Positions 38,742 through 51,726 are shown, counted from the stretch's first letter. The stretch is DNA of 64,000 bases from Rhodeus uyekii (GCA_037043235.1 JAWRVZ010000258.1:225001-289000); one strand, 5' to 3'. Numbers and translations: made by a program. The notes: generated from the sequence alone by a model not told the origin.

Positions 38742-38900
38742 ACATTTACATTTCTACATTTATCAGACGCTTTTATCTAAAGCGACTTGCATTGCATTCA
38801 AGAAAGACATTGACATTCTAATCAGTTCTTGCTTTCCTTGGGACTCGAACACACGACCTTGATGTTGCAAGCACCACTCTCTACTCTAGGAAAGCTTTAA
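38742..38900 (-). mobile_element. tRNA-derived SINE, nearly full length (minus)
   Basis: Reads right to left: head 'aaagctttcctagagtagag', 'gcttgcaacatcaaggtcgt', B-box-like 'gttcgagtcccaaggaaagc', then 'gaactgattagaatgtcaat' and the tail 'gcaagtcgctttagataaaa'. The same order of blocks occurs at 43256-43405. Confidence 0.85.
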
Positions 38901-40191
38901 CATAAACACCTCCAAGACTACTTAACTAAAAAGTAGTCTTTTCTCACCTCTGATGAGTTTGCATCCCTCCAAGCACAAGCTAGTTATTGAGCTTTTGGCC
39001 TTATCTTCCGTTAACGCACACAAGAGCACATTATGTCTTGCAGCATGCAGTCAAACATGATATCAGAAACAATTGGATGTGTGAGCATTATCTCATCCAG
39101 ATGTAATTTCATAATTGCAAAGGCTTAGTCACTGACTTGCAGAAAGTTTGAAGTTAACTACTTTTTCCAACTTATTGAGTTAGAACCAATTAATCTGATC
39201 TATTTCTGTTAAAACAGCTGCCGCAGCATATGCCAATTTAGGAGTATGATTTAAGTACAATGAGCATTTCAGATATTGCGTGTCACTTGCATTATCACAA
39301 TCATTGCTGGTCAATGGTCCAACTTAGCTTATCATTAAAAAAATCAGCATTAAACGGTTCATTGCAAAACTTACTCTCCTCATCCAACGCTATACAAAGA
39401 CTCCTGGGAACTACAATCCACTACTAGTTACTACAACTTAAATTAATGTAAAAAAACCCCCCAAAAAAACAGTTAACTCAACAATATTTGTTTAAATTAC
39501 ACGCAATATTAAGTTGAAAAACAATGCTTGCAACTTAATTAACTTACATGAAACCATGCACTTATTTAAGCTTTGGTAATAGAGCCGCTGAATTTCTTAC
39601 AACACATTTTCTCGGGTTCGATGTGTGAACGGATTTCTATTCTGAGACACAAGGAGAGAAAACAGACTCATAATAGAACATGTGTAAATATACTGTGAAA
39701 AGAGAGAAAAAGAACGCATTGAACCGTGATTCTCAAGGGCCTGGTAAGCAACATTTGGAGCTGTCGCTTAAAGCGGTCTACCTAATGCACGCGCACACGC
39801 GCGCACACACGCACACACACACACAGCCTTCTTTGCATAAACAGCTGATTACCGACGCCGCAAGAAGCGCTGAAGAAGTGTCACAGACTCTGGAAGTGAA
39901 TGAGGTGATTCCTCAGAGAAACAGACTGCAGTAAAACCACCTGCTTTAAAAGCGCTCCCTGCAGACGCACACACAGCGCTGTAACAGCTTCTCTTACTCA
40001 ACAGCTGTGATGCCGGCAAAATGAGATTAATTAAACACACGGTGGGACGTTGTTGGACTCTGTCAGCAGCACGTCAAATGAAACGTTTTTGGATCTCCAG
40101 CAGTATTTCAGGACTGATTGCCTTTGTTTTCCCCTGTGAAATGTGCTAGATGGACGCATTTGACTCACATATTGCATTTTTTCAGCACACT
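38901..40191. other. Unassigned noncoding with a CA run
   Basis: CA/GC-rich run at about 39787-39826. The 84-codon frame at 39680 is interrupted by this repeat and shows no domain. Confidence 0.4.
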
Positions 40192-40653
40192 TTAAAGGAA
40201 TAGTTCACCCAAAAATGAAAATTATCCCATAATTCACTCCCCTTCAAGCCATCCTAGGTGTGTGGGACTTTCTTCCTTCAGCCGAACACAGTCAGAGTTA
40301 TATTAAAAAAATATCTCAGCTCTTCCCAGCTTTATAATGAGATTGAATAGTTTTTGAAGCTCCAAAAAGGGCATCCATCCATCCATATGAAGCAGGACGT
40401 AGCTCCTTTTCTCTTAAAACCAAATCCGCTGACATTTTTCCTTTCAAACGTCTCGTTTTAGACTTCTAATGAACACTACTTTTATGGATGGATGGATGGA
40501 TGCATGCGATTTTTAGATCTAAAAAAACTCGGGTACTGTCTGATACCAAAGCTAGGAAGAGCCAGGATATAATTCAATATGACTAAGAAGAAAGTCACAC
40601 ACACCTGGCAAATTATGGGATTGTTTTCATTTCTGAGTGAACTATTCCTTTAA
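40192..40653. mobile_element. TTAA-flanked MITE, intact ends ('agttcacccaaaaatgaaa' family)
   Basis: TTAA at 40192-40195 and 40650-40653. Termini aggaatagttcacccaaaaa and 'cagaaatgaaaac'-type inverse 'ttctgagtgaactattcctt'. The interior includes inverted 'ggcatccatccatcc' / 'ggatggatggatg' stretches. This is the most widespread short element of cyprinid genomes; three worn relatives are at 6190, 24655 and 34553. Confidence 0.88.
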
Positions 40654-40983
40654 GCCCTAAAAGGATGAAAGTACATAAAAGTAATTGCTCCTAATTATTT
40701 TGAGCTTATTTTAATGGGCATGTAAACAGTCTCCGAATGTCGATCAAACTGGATGCTTGACATGCATGCCTTGAATTCAGTTCATTCAAATTAAACTTTA
40801 GAGTTAGTGAGAGCATATCAACTTTTGGATGATGCCAACATATGATTGATGGAAAATACCAGTTGTGTTGATAAAAACGAATAAAAAACTGTAAATAATG
40901 ATGGATTGCAAAAAGCATTTGAAGAAGAAACTCTTTAGAAAATAGAAAGGAAAGGGTTCTTCTACTAATATAACCTTTATGCA
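40654..40983. other. Unassigned noncoding with dispersed repeat piece
   Basis: 'gcatgccttgaattcagt' (40763-40780) recurs at 43455-43472, part of a family scattered through 40.6-43.7 kb. Confidence 0.4.
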
Positions 40984-41258
40984 CAGTGTTGCCATATTGG
41001 GCGGGTTCCCACCCAATTGGGCTCCTTTTGGTCGTGTCCGACCGGAAAAAAATGCATTGGGCTGGTCGATAAAAATTGGGCTTGTTTTTGATGACAAACC
41101 CGCCCAAATTTCCTATATAAATGCATATAAATTCCATTAAAACAAGCCTACAAATGCATATAAATTTCACTACCCCCCCCCCCTCTCCCATTTTTGTAAA
41201 TGGGCGGGTTTTTTGCTCTAGTTAGGCTAGAAATCGTCAGTCCAATCTGGCAACACTG
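40984..41258. mobile_element. hAT-type MITE with perfect 8-bp target duplication
   Basis: Ends CAGTGTTGCCATATTGG and CCAATCTGGCAACACTG are inverted. TTTATGCA occurs immediately on both sides (40976-40983 and 41259-41266), an exact 8-bp duplication as made by hAT transposases. About 275 bp, with internal 'gggcgggttcccacc' / 'aatgggcgggttt' and an 11-C run (41173-41183). The long minus-strand frame crossing it is not a gene. Confidence 0.95.
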
Positions 41259-42955
41259 TTTATGCATGTGGAAGTGTAAATGATGTTGGCAGAAGGCCGA
41301 GGTGGAGCCAGAAGAAAAGAGGACTGGATTATTTACTATTGGGCATTGGAAGATAATAAAATGCATATATAATGAGAGTTTTAGAGCAAAAGATCAGATG
41401 CATGGTGATCTGCACTCAGATGTAAAGCTATCGTCTCACTTTCTTGCCTGGAAATAAAGAACATGTTCTTGGAGACCTGAAAAATGCAATTCTTAGCCTG
41501 TTTTTCTTAGTTTGACCGAGCGAGAGAACTTAGGCTCTACAGATTTGCCACAACACACTTAAAAGCGTCTGTCAAACACATGTACATTCATACGGTCAGG
41601 ATTCACTGCACTAATTGCAAGTGTGGAGTTCTGTTGGTCATAGTTTGAAATGAAAATTATGTCATTATTTATTATCTAAACAACATTGGACCCTTTTCAC
41701 TTTCATTGCATGAGCAGAATATTTTCTATTTTCATGCATTATAAATAAAGAGTGAGGATGCGGTGTTATTTTAGCAGATTTACTATTGTAGAACATGCTT
41801 TTTTAGGTTACAATTGTTGCAAACATTAATTCTCAATAGAGTTTTGAATAGAGTTCAAATCGCTATGCTATTAAGACCTTTTAGGAACGTTTTTATTTTT
41901 GTCACGAACAAAGATGAGGATGATGATGAAGAGTTTAATCAAAAGCGAAAATAATCCACATAGATGAAGGAGTCGTGACAGCAGTGTTTCTACACACATG
42001 TATTTGACACAAACACCAACCAATAACACAAGAGTGAAAAGGGCAGAACTAAATACACACGGCGATGAATGGAAATGACAAGCAGCTGTGATGAAGATTA
42101 GTGTCCATGGGGATTAATGAGTGGCGGGAAAACTGAAACAAAGGAACATGAGAGTGGAGGAAAACAAACTATGAGTCCTTTTAATGTGAGCGGTTTATAG
42201 TGGCATTGTTACATATAGTTACTGTAGAAATAATTATAAATTATGCATAATTTCATGCAACTAACCCTAATCAAACCAAACACTAATTCTAACCCTATAG
42301 TAAGTGTATTTTACTCTACTTAATTTGCCGTGTAAATATAATTTTAAGTACTAAGACACATTAACATAAACTGCAACACTTCATAAGTGAAGGAGATCCC
42401 GATCTTTCCGGTACAATAAACACACATAATGCCGGAGATGCTTTCTAACAAACATACTTTTCCAGTTATGTGTAAATATGACGTTTGTGTTTATTTCTCT
42501 GCTTCTATATCTCAGCTTCCAGTACTCGATAACTGATATATTCATATAGTCTCATGTGTAATCCAGGGAATATGTCTTTCCTCTTTCTCCTCATTAGTTT
42601 GAATGTTAAGCAGGATGTGATATGGGATGTCACGCTCTCTTCTTCAATCATCTCTTGTGAGGGAGTTTGAGCTGACCTGAATCACAATGAAACGACAGTG
42701 CATCATATTTATTGCCATTTGCTATATGGTTAGTGATTTGAACAAACTCCTAACTGTTAGTATTAAACTTGGCTTTTGCTTTACTAATTCATCAGATGAT
42801 TTACTAATTCAAGCAGAATATTTGTTATTTTAATAATCATCCAATTCATCGAAATGCAAGCTCTTTTGAATTGGATAAGAAACCACCAAGCAAGCACTTT
42901 TCAATGATAATTACGATTAATAATCTTTTGATCAATTAACTTTTGCAATGTCCAC
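41259..42955. other. Unassigned noncoding, possible LTR-like segment
   Basis: 41899-42175 starts TGTCACGAACAAAG and resembles in texture the solo LTR at 61400, but no TG...CA pair or target duplication was found. The rest is without a gene. Confidence 0.35.
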
Positions 42956-43075
42956 AGCTTAGCAAGCAGCTGCTGGTGTTGTAGTGTCTAGTGTTTCCCT
43001 CTCGATATTGTTCAGTCGACGGAAGATAAAGATCTCCTGTTGATCGGGAACAACTTATTTAGTGCCAGCAGTGAT
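42956..43075 (+). repeat. Locally duplicated 110-bp segment, copy A
   Basis: 'gctgctggtgttgtagtgtc...ttccctctcgatattgttca...ataaagatctcctgttgatc...tttagtgcc' is repeated in the same order at 43587-43690, with about 80% similarity by eye. Confidence 0.65.
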
Positions 43076-43083
43076 TTCAGGTC

Positions 43084-43230
43084 TGAGGGGCCGTTCACAA
43101 TGCTTTTTTTTGTTGCAACGCACTGCTTTCCATTGTTTTTCTATGTGAAACATGCACAACATGGACGTATTTGAACGTTGCATTTGTATATTGCGTTTTT
43201 GCAGTGTTTTGCAGGCCTAAGAGGTTGAAA
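43084..43230. repeat. 'GGGGCCGTTCACA' transposon fragment
   Basis: Begins gaggggccgttcacaatgct and holds 'ttgtatattgcgtttttgca'. A related piece is at 40140-40185. One end only is recognisable. Confidence 0.45.
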
Positions 43231-43255
43231 ACACTACTTATTTTACTTACAAATT

Positions 43256-43405
43256 GCTTTCCTGTTGCTCTAACAGTAGAGTGTGGTGCTTGCAACATCA
43301 AGGTCAGGGTTTGATTCCCAGGGAAAGCAAGAACTGATTAGAATGTCAATGCAATGCAAGTCACTTTAGATAAAAGTGTCTTTCAAATGTGTAAATGTAA
43401 ATATT
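43256..43405 (+). mobile_element. tRNA-derived SINE, nearly full length (plus)
   Basis: gctttcctgttgctctaaca head, 'gcttgcaacatcaaggtcag', B-box 'ggtttgattcccagg', 'aagaactgattagaatgtca' and tail 'tcactttagataaaagtgtc'. Same family as 38742 (minus). Confidence 0.87.
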
Positions 43406-43586
43406 TTGCGCATATTTTAATGAGCTGAGATGTAAATAGTTTTAGAATCTAAATGCATGCCTTGAATTCAGTGCAGGTAAAATCGTCTGTAAAATGCATT
43501 TAGATTCATATGGTCAAGATTCACTGAACTAAATGCAAGTGTGCAGTTTTGTGTGAGCAAACACCACTAACATGGTCCTAAAAAAA

Positions 43587-43690
43587 TAGAAATGCTGTTG
43601 TTGGAGTAGCTTCTGTTTTCCCTCCAATGATGTTCATCCAACGGAAAATAAAGAGCGTCTGCTGATAGGAACAAGATATTTAGTGCCGCA
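43587..43690 (+). repeat. Locally duplicated 110-bp segment, copy B
   Basis: Partner of 42956-43075. The SINE and the GGGGCCGTTCACA fragment lie between the two copies. Confidence 0.65.
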
Positions 43691-43749
43691 AGATCATTAA
43701 TTTGTTTTGCAATAACGTTCAGTCAAGTGTTCATCTTCACAGTCTGTCT

Positions 43750-43970
<221 letters not shown>

Positions 43971-44170
43971 TGAGTGTGTGTGTGTTTGTGTGTTTTCACA
44001 TAGGCCTATTTTTTCTCTCTTGCACATTTAACAAACTCGTCCCGCTGCAGTGTTTTTGCTGAGGTGTGTATTTCCGACGATAACACACCTTCCCCCCCAA
44101 AACAGCAATAAAAGATGGCAATAAACCAGCGTACGCTCCTGGATCTGCCTGCACCAAGGCTAATACATCC

Positions 44171-44219
<49 letters not shown>

Positions 44220-46351
44220 CAATAAACAACAAAATCTGATTTACAAGCTATGTGGAGTGCTAACATTGAATTTACTGTCATCAGAGTGTCAGTCGAATGT
44301 TAATATGAGTTGTAACACATTAGTCTTCAATTAAACTTCTGCTACACGGCACACAGACGGGGTGAGTGTTTAACTGCACAATTAAACCTGATTAACTTCA
44401 TGGAAGAACTCGATGGCCCCTTGAGAAAATACTTGGAGATACACTGCCATCTACTGGTGCCAAACAGATTATCTGTGTCCCAAATGATGTACACTATTAT
44501 TTTGAATAAGTAATTCATTACTGACCGCTATATAGTATGTGTGTGTGTGTGTTTGTGTAGTATGACTGTAACCCGGACACACTTCATCCTCCATGTTGTC
44601 ATTATGAGGTGATCAGTTTCGTTGCTTCACAGTCATCCATCAATCCTCTCCCGTGGCATCATGGGATAGCAAAGTGGTCATCATATGTGCAGTAGTAAGA
44701 CTTTACGCCTACTGTTTTACGAATACTGTGAATTCAGACTTACTGTGATTTAGGACGCAGGTGAAGTGATTATTTTTGGTTAATTAAGTGCATCATGCAT
44801 GTATTTAAAGCGCACTTTTTCTTTTTGGAAATTTCAATGTGAATGCACTGAACAGAAAAGCGCATAAGTGTGCGAATTCAGACGTACTAATGTCACATAA
44901 TGAAGTCCACGAAATCTAGTTAAAAATACATGACTTTATAAGTATAGTTTCCATATTCATGTTGGTTTCTTTAGTTTTTTTAAATAAATACTTTATTTTC
45001 CCAAAATGGTCTGATTTATTTACTATTTTATTATTTATTATTATTATTATTATTATAAATTTTATTAATTCATTAAATCATTAATTTACTATTATATTTT
45101 TATTAATACATTTTTTTAACTATTATTTTTACTTTATTTACGTAATTTTATATTTCTCACTTTTATTGGTTTTAAATAAGTCTATAGAGTTTTTATTCAT
45201 TTTAAGACATGCCAGACACATTCAATTAATTTTTTAATTTACGATGCTTGTAACTTCTCACGATCAGTCCTTGTTCACAATAGAATAATTTGCATAAATG
45301 TATAAAAAAATATTAAAAAGCGAGAGAAAGAGGAACAGAAACACCGCATGTGTTGTGCTGTCAGACGTTAATCTAGAGTGATATAATGAAAATTGGGTCT
45401 GGAAATCATTTTCCGTTGTGAATCATTAGCTTGTTTGTGTGTTTGTTTAACGCGCAGACTGGTTTAAATAGCACAGGCATGTGGCAATGCGATAATCTGC
45501 TCAAATCCCAGAGACTATGATCCACATCACACCACTGAGAGTCCAGGTCAAACCCACCTGCTCTCTGAACTATGAGCTCATGTTCACGCCGTGTGTGTCG
45601 GCCGATGATAAATAAGAAGATCGATTAGGAGAGTAAAACCACGACTTTACAGCCATATGAGCAGATACATAAAAACAGACCAATGCTCCAACATTACAAT
45701 AACAGTACAACACATAAATAAATAAATACAGGATGTAAAACAAACATAGAATGCACAAATATATGTGTATTATTATTTCACCAAGGTACTAATGCATTTT
45801 AAAAGAGGGCTTCGGTTAGTAGTAATGATTATACTCTGGCATTGCAGTAGCTTCTGCCCTGTGGTGGGTTAATGAACAGCATGTCTTGCTCTTACATCAT
45901 GTGTCCTTTGCTGAACTCTGTGTTTTATCTCCATTATAAGTTCTAGATGACATGTAGGGATTTATAGTGCTATTAAATTGTGTTATTGGTGGCGTAATCT
46001 CTTGTTATTCTAAGCCTGTTTGTCCTGCTTTTATAACCACGTGATCTAAATGATTAAGAAGGCCAAGTGGATTTATGGCATTGCACAGAAGCTGGGGGTC
46101 AGTGGTATTTATTAAAGCCTCTAATGCTCACCAAAACTGTGTTTATTTGATCAAAAATAGTCAGGTTATGAACATGCAGGGAAACAAAAAAAATAAAAGG
46201 CAATACAATGAAACTTGGTGAAGACAGATCTGGGAAATAAAAGACCGTTGCTAGTGAAAGACGACAGGGCAGGAGAAACCAGCAGATGACCCACAGGCAA
46301 AGCTGACCGGTAACAAGCAGAAATACAAAATTAACCGGCACAGGACAGAAG
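43971..46351. other. Unassigned noncoding
   Basis: GT/GA compound run at about 44171-44218, a GT run at 44539-44551, AT-rich 44970-45240. 46110-46165 ('tttatttgatcaaaaatag') is a piece of a common cyprinid repeat. Frames of 90-103 codons here lack any recognisable domain. Confidence 0.4.
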
Positions 46352-46914
46352 ATAAATACAGGTTTAAACAAGTCTAACATGTTTTGAGCTCTTCCACTTT
46401 CAAAACACATTCGACCGGATCGCTTTCATAGTGTAAACACTCATGTGGACGAATGCACTGGAACAGCCACTAAAAGAGTGTCTATGAGCTAATGAGTGAA
46501 CATTATGGGATGCGCTCTAGCCAGACGGGGTTTAAACTTTATCATCTGGAGACTCAAGTGTGGTTTGAAGATGTAAAACATACCAAACACAATCTAATCT
46601 CATCATTCCTGATTTCTAACACACACGTAAGATCAGCGTTTGGCTGATCTTACGGCTGTCAGAGAAGAAATGAACGTGTTTCTCCAGGTGTGTTCATATG
46701 TAAATTACACAAGCTTATTTTGTCCATTAGATTGAAAGATCTGAAGAAGAGCAAAAACACATACATTTATCCGCCCATAGACCCTCCACACAAAGAAATC
46801 AGGACAGAAGTGGTTGAAAGTGCACAAAAGAGACAGATTAAAACGAGTATGTGTCTCCCTCCTTGTGATCCGATCAATCAAAACTCATCTTAATATCAGG
46901 TGTAAACAAAGCCA
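46352..46914 (+). mobile_element. 'TTTACACCTGGT' DNA transposon, copy 3
   Basis: Starts near 'caggtttaaacaagtctaac', runs through 'cgaccggatcgctttcatag' and ends 'ttaatatcaggtgtaaacaa'. Closely matches copies 1 and 2. The 5' terminus is lost. Confidence 0.78.
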
Positions 46915-47226
46915 GGGGGAGAAATAAATTAGGGGTAACAAAAGAGAGAAAGTGCGATCAAATTAACCAATAATCAAGTAACAAGAGGACGGCGCCAAGA
47001 CTAGAGACTGACAGAAGAGAATACGACACACAGAACAAACATGCGCCATGTGCAAAAGGCATAAAGCAATGAGACATGACAGGAGCCATGTACTCACACA
47101 AACACCCAAAAGATGCGGCAAAAGAGCACACACACACTGCAGGGAACAACCCTAAAGCCGTGCACTCGCACAAACACCGGATAAACAATGAGGATCCTCA
47201 CAACAAAAACAAATAAGATCAACAAT
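46915..47226. other. Unassigned, A/C-rich, possibly LTR-derived
   Basis: Texture like the minus-oriented solo LTR (acaaacac-rich), without defined ends. Confidence 0.3.
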
Positions 47227-47880
47227 GGTGACAGGATTGACAAAAATACAATAATACTGTAAAATTATATCAGTGTAAAACTGCTGTTTTCTATGTGAAT
47301 ATATAGTAAAGTGTCATTTATTCCTGTGATTAAAACTGAATTTATTAGATGATAAATACAGTAAAACAGTGTAATATTATATCACTGTAAAACAGCTGTT
47401 TTCTATGTGAATATATAGTAAAGTGTCATTTATTCCTGTGATTAAAGCTGAATTTATTAGATGATAAATACAGTAAAACAGTGTAATATTATATCAGTGT
47501 AAAACAGCTGTTTTCTATGTGAATATATAGTAAAGTGTCATTTATTCCTGTGATTAAAGCTGAATTTATTAGATGATAAATACAGTAAAACAGTGTAATA
47601 TTATATCACTGTAAAACAGCTGTTTTCTATGTGAATATATAGTAAAGTGTCATTTATTCCTGTGATTAAAGCTGAATTTATTAGATGATAAATATAGTAA
47701 AACAGTGTAATATTATATCAGTGTAAAACAGCTGTTTTCTATGTGAATATATAGTAAAGTGTCATTTATTCCTGTGATTAAAGCTGAATTTATTAGATGA
47801 TAAATACAGTAAAACAGTGTAATAGTATAACAACGTAAAACAGCTGTTTTCTTTGTAAATATATAGTAAAGTGTAACTTT
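47227..47880. repeat. 112-bp tandem satellite, about 6 units
   Basis: The word ctgttttct recurs at 47284, 47396, 47508, 47620, 47732 and 47844, an exact 112-bp period. Each unit holds the palindrome AAAACAGCTGTTTT (first unit slightly altered), 'gtgaatatatagtaaagtgt' and 'ttattcctgtgattaaagct'. Units alternate between 'tatcagtg' and 'tatcactg' before the palindrome in units 1 to 5. The last unit is the most diverged. Confidence 0.97.
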
Positions 47881-48479
47881 GTAACACAATAACAGGATTA
47901 TTTTGTTGAAAAGAACAGTATTTATTTATATCAATGTCTTTACTGTCACTTTTGATCAGTTGAATATGTCCTTACTGAATAAAAGCAATTCTTATCAAGC
48001 TTCTTTGTTGTTTACACTTGTTGTTTTCTTTTCACATATTTGTCACATCTGCTTTTATCATAATGTTTTTTTTTATAAATGGTGGCCATATTTGTACTCA
48101 GTAAAGCATGTTTATATATTCTAACATTAGGCCAGTGATAAAGATTTCTGATAAACAGCTTGATAAATAAAATGTTCAACACCATTCATTGGATTTAACA
48201 AGGCTCTTTTGTTGTTGTTATTTATTTATAATGTAGCCAGTGAAAAAAACATCCAGCTTCAAAACGTTGCCCAATTATCTGAACTCATCCTAGCTGATGT
48301 GTTTATTTTCAAATGATGACTAAGTGTGGAATATTTTCTGCTGCTGTACATAAAATAAAAACAATTCTTCCCACATTAAACACAAAACGCAATGCATAAC
48401 CACCCATTAAAGCAACAGCCCAATAGGTGCCTGAATTAACACATGAATTGTCATGTTAACAATTGGCTCCAGAATGCAT
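47881..48479. other. Unassigned AT-rich noncoding
   Basis: No repeat boundary or exon. A 73-codon frame at 47903 has no support. Confidence 0.4.
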
Positions 48480-49023
48480 GAGGCAATATTGCGCAACTCG
48501 CGCGCATTCCTGCCCAGAGCGCGCATGGAGACGCGTCAGCACTTTTCCCAGCAGAAGCCGGTGCTCGTGCCCAGCATTTATTATTACATAACGCATTCGC
48601 TCGTTTTATAATTCCGCATCATCGTTAATTATCCAGAGGAGGATTGAGAGGAGGGGGATACCGGCATCTCTTCTCCTTTTCTCCAATCAGAAAAGTGTAA
48701 GGATATGGTCTCATTCAGACCTGACGCCTCCCTGTCCATACGTTCATGAGTGAGCGCGCATCCCGTCCGGACGCACGGTAAGGCTAAAGGTGGGGAATCC
48801 CGACCCGACATTGCATATCATAAACCCTCCGGATTGCATTAGTGGGATTATTCGTGCGTAAAGGCGCAGGTCTCCTCCCCTCGCCCTGTAATGCTCTCAT
48901 ATATGAGTCCTGACCCAAAAGCACCGCGCATGAGCATTGGACACTGGCTCAACAGATTGTTCTTGTGTTAAAGAGTTGGATTTATATCTGTATATTAATT
49001 TTTTCCATTTTATTTCACTGATC
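48480..49023 (+). promoter_or_regulatory. Presumed pmt promoter and 5'UTR, CpG-rich
   Basis: CpG density rises sharply at 48485-48900 ('cgcaactcgcgcgcattcc', 'gagcgcgcatggagacgcg', 'ccgtccggacgcacggtaa') against AT-rich surroundings. TATA-like words are ttttataatt at about 48604 and tcatatatgag at 48897, the latter about 120 bp before the ATG. The transcription start is not determinable here. Confidence 0.5.
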
Positions 49024-49033
49024 ATGCATCAAG
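49024..49033 (+). CDS. pmt: pmt coding exon 1
   Basis: Encodes only Met-His-Gln plus one base before gtaagac. Assignment rests on the same arrangement (ATGGACCAAG then gtaagac) in the tandem copy at 63256-63265 and on downstream intron similarity. No upstream ATG in frame. Confidence 0.75.
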
Positions 49034-51042
49034 GTAAGACAAATGCCCATGGAACTTTTTGTTTTTTTCCAACAATGCCAATTTCTTGTCTTTTACACAA
49101 ATATTGTTTGTATGAGATGATGAAATTAAAATTACCTGATGGGGCGTTCCTCAGTTTAGACTCAATGAGTAGAACTTCAAAAGAAGGTTTTGGGCATGAC
49201 ATCATGTCTGGCATTAAATTATAATTGTAGGTACATTTTACAAACAGGTATTTCACTCTCCCGTGGGTGGTGCTCTTTTAAAAGGTTCTCATACCAACCA
49301 CTCAGGTACTGATGTGTTCATTTAATAGATACTAATATGATTTATTTTGGGGGTAAATGAGGTACAAAGGTGCATCTTTTTATTTGTGACATCGGTTCTC
49401 AGACCCACTTTTATGATTAAGTTTTCATGTTTAGATCTTTTCTGCCTTAAATTTTGAAGTACAATTAACTTTAAACTGACTTAAAAATTAGTTATATCTC
49501 ATAAAAAAAATAGGTTTAAAATGGCTTAACTTCTTCCAGTTATTCTACAGTTGATGTAAAAACAGATGTTGTAATGACTTAAGGATCGTGTCATTTTTAC
49601 AGTGAGAGAGAAAGAAAGAAAGACAGAGAGAGAGAAGCAGAGAGAGGTTTGTGGAAAAGAAAGAGAGAGACAGAGAGAGAGAAAGAGAGAGTGAAAGAGG
49701 GCAAACTGATAAACAGAAAATTTGATTCAAAGAGAGAGAGAGAGAGCAGGGTTGCCAGAGATTTGCTAAACTGAAATAAAATGAAAATACCTTTACGGGT
49801 TTTAAATTAAACACTTGACGTCTACAAAAAAAAAAAGTAAGCGTGAATAGAAAATCCTCAGCATCCCTACCTGGTTTTCCTCCGTAGAAAACGAGAGGGA
49901 CACGATGATGGAATTCTGGAAGGAACATTCAAAGTTGGCGACGGTGGAGGAGATGATGTTGGATTCGAATGCGCAGGAACTGACCCAACACGAGCTCCCG
50001 GAGATCCTCTCTCTGCTCCCGTGTCTGGCTGGATCTCGTGTGCTGGAACTTGGTGCTGGAATCGGGTCAGTGACAACATTAGGCCTCTGATATTTGGGTA
50101 AACTAGACGAGGTCACCCTAAAATTAAAAGCATATAGGAAAATATGTTTTGCGTATTCGCAACATTATTTCCATGAAAAATTCCCCTCAAATTCTAATTT
50201 CCGGGACATATCCAGATGTGCAATAAATACCTTATATAAATAATAAATAAATAAATAAATTAAGTGCAATAAATAAATAATAAATAATAAATAAATAAAT
50301 AATAAATAAGTGTAATAAATACCTTATATAACATATACAATATATGGTTTGATGCATCTCAATCAGTAGAGTGGCACTTGCAACATCAAGGTCATGGGTT
50401 CGATTCCCAGGGAATGCAAGAAGTGATTAGAATGTCAATGTGTTTCTTGAATGTAATGCAAGTGGCTTTGGATGTACAAATATCAAATATGTCACATGAT
50501 TCTTCAGAAATCACTGTAATTTGATATGCTGCTCAAGAAACATTTCTGATTATTATCATCAATGTTGAAAACAGCTTATTTTTGTAGAAACTGTGATTTA
50601 AAAAAGTTCAGGATTTTTTGATAAATAGAAAGTTCAGAAGAACAGCATTTATTTGAAATAGAAAACTTTTGTAACATTATAAATGCCTTCACTGTCTTAT
50701 TAATTCTGAGGTCAATTCTTGTGGCGATCATTTTCTTGGCAACTACTGAGCCTTTAATCACGATTTATTTGCTCCATTATTATCATGACCCTTGCTGTTT
50801 TCAGTCGGTACACACGTCACCTCATTGGCAAGGCCTGTCACGTGACCGCTGTGGACTTCATGGAAAAGTTTGTGGAAAAGAACAGAGAGGAAAATGGTCA
50901 TCTGGGAAACGTTGAGTTCATCCAAGCTGACGTCACAAAGCTGGACTTCCCTAAACACAGGTGAGAGAAAAAACTTCAGCAAAACGTGAATATATACAGC
51001 CCTCTAAACACAGCTAGATAGTTCTCTACATTCATATCTATA

Positions 51043-51098
<56 letters not shown>

Positions 51099-51635
51099 GC
51101 ATGTACACACACACTCACCTAAAGGATTATTAGGAAGACACACTAATACTGTGTTTGACCCCCTGTCGCCTTCAGAACTGCCTTAATTCTACAGTTCTAC
51201 AGTCTTAATTCTCTTTTTCTAACGGGAAAAATGTCGCCTGGTCTGATGAGTCTTGATTTCTGTTGAGACATTCAGATGGTAGAGTCGCAATTTGCCGTAA
51301 ACAGAATGAGAACATGGATCCATCATGCCTTGTTACCACTGTGCAGGCTGGTGGTGGTGGTGTAATGGTGTGGGGGATGTTTTCTTGGCACACTTTAGGC
51401 CCCTTAATGCCAATTGGGCATTGTTTAAATGCCACGTTCCCTGGATGTGCATCCCACAAATCTCCATCAACTACAAGATGCTCCTATCAATATGGCCAAC
51501 ATTTCTAAAGAATACTTTCAGCAGCTTGTTGAATCAATGCCACGTAGAATTAAGGCAGTTCTGAAGGTAAAAGGGGGTCAAACACAGTATTAGTGTGGTG
51601 TTCCTAATAATCCTTTAGGTGAGTGTATATATGTA

Positions 51636-51677
<42 letters not shown>

Positions 51678-51681
51678 TGTT

Positions 51682-51726
<45 letters not shown>

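Noticed and set aside
40706..41191. 161-codon minus-strand frame
   Set aside because: Crosses the boundary of the hAT MITE and its target duplication; no conserved domain.
48937..49023. Upstream extension of pmt exon 1 from 48937
   Set aside because: The codon at 48937 is TTG, not ATG; the first in-frame ATG is 49024.
49545..49928. 127-codon minus-strand frame across pmt exon 2
   Set aside because: Antisense of GA-rich intron sequence and the real plus-strand exon.
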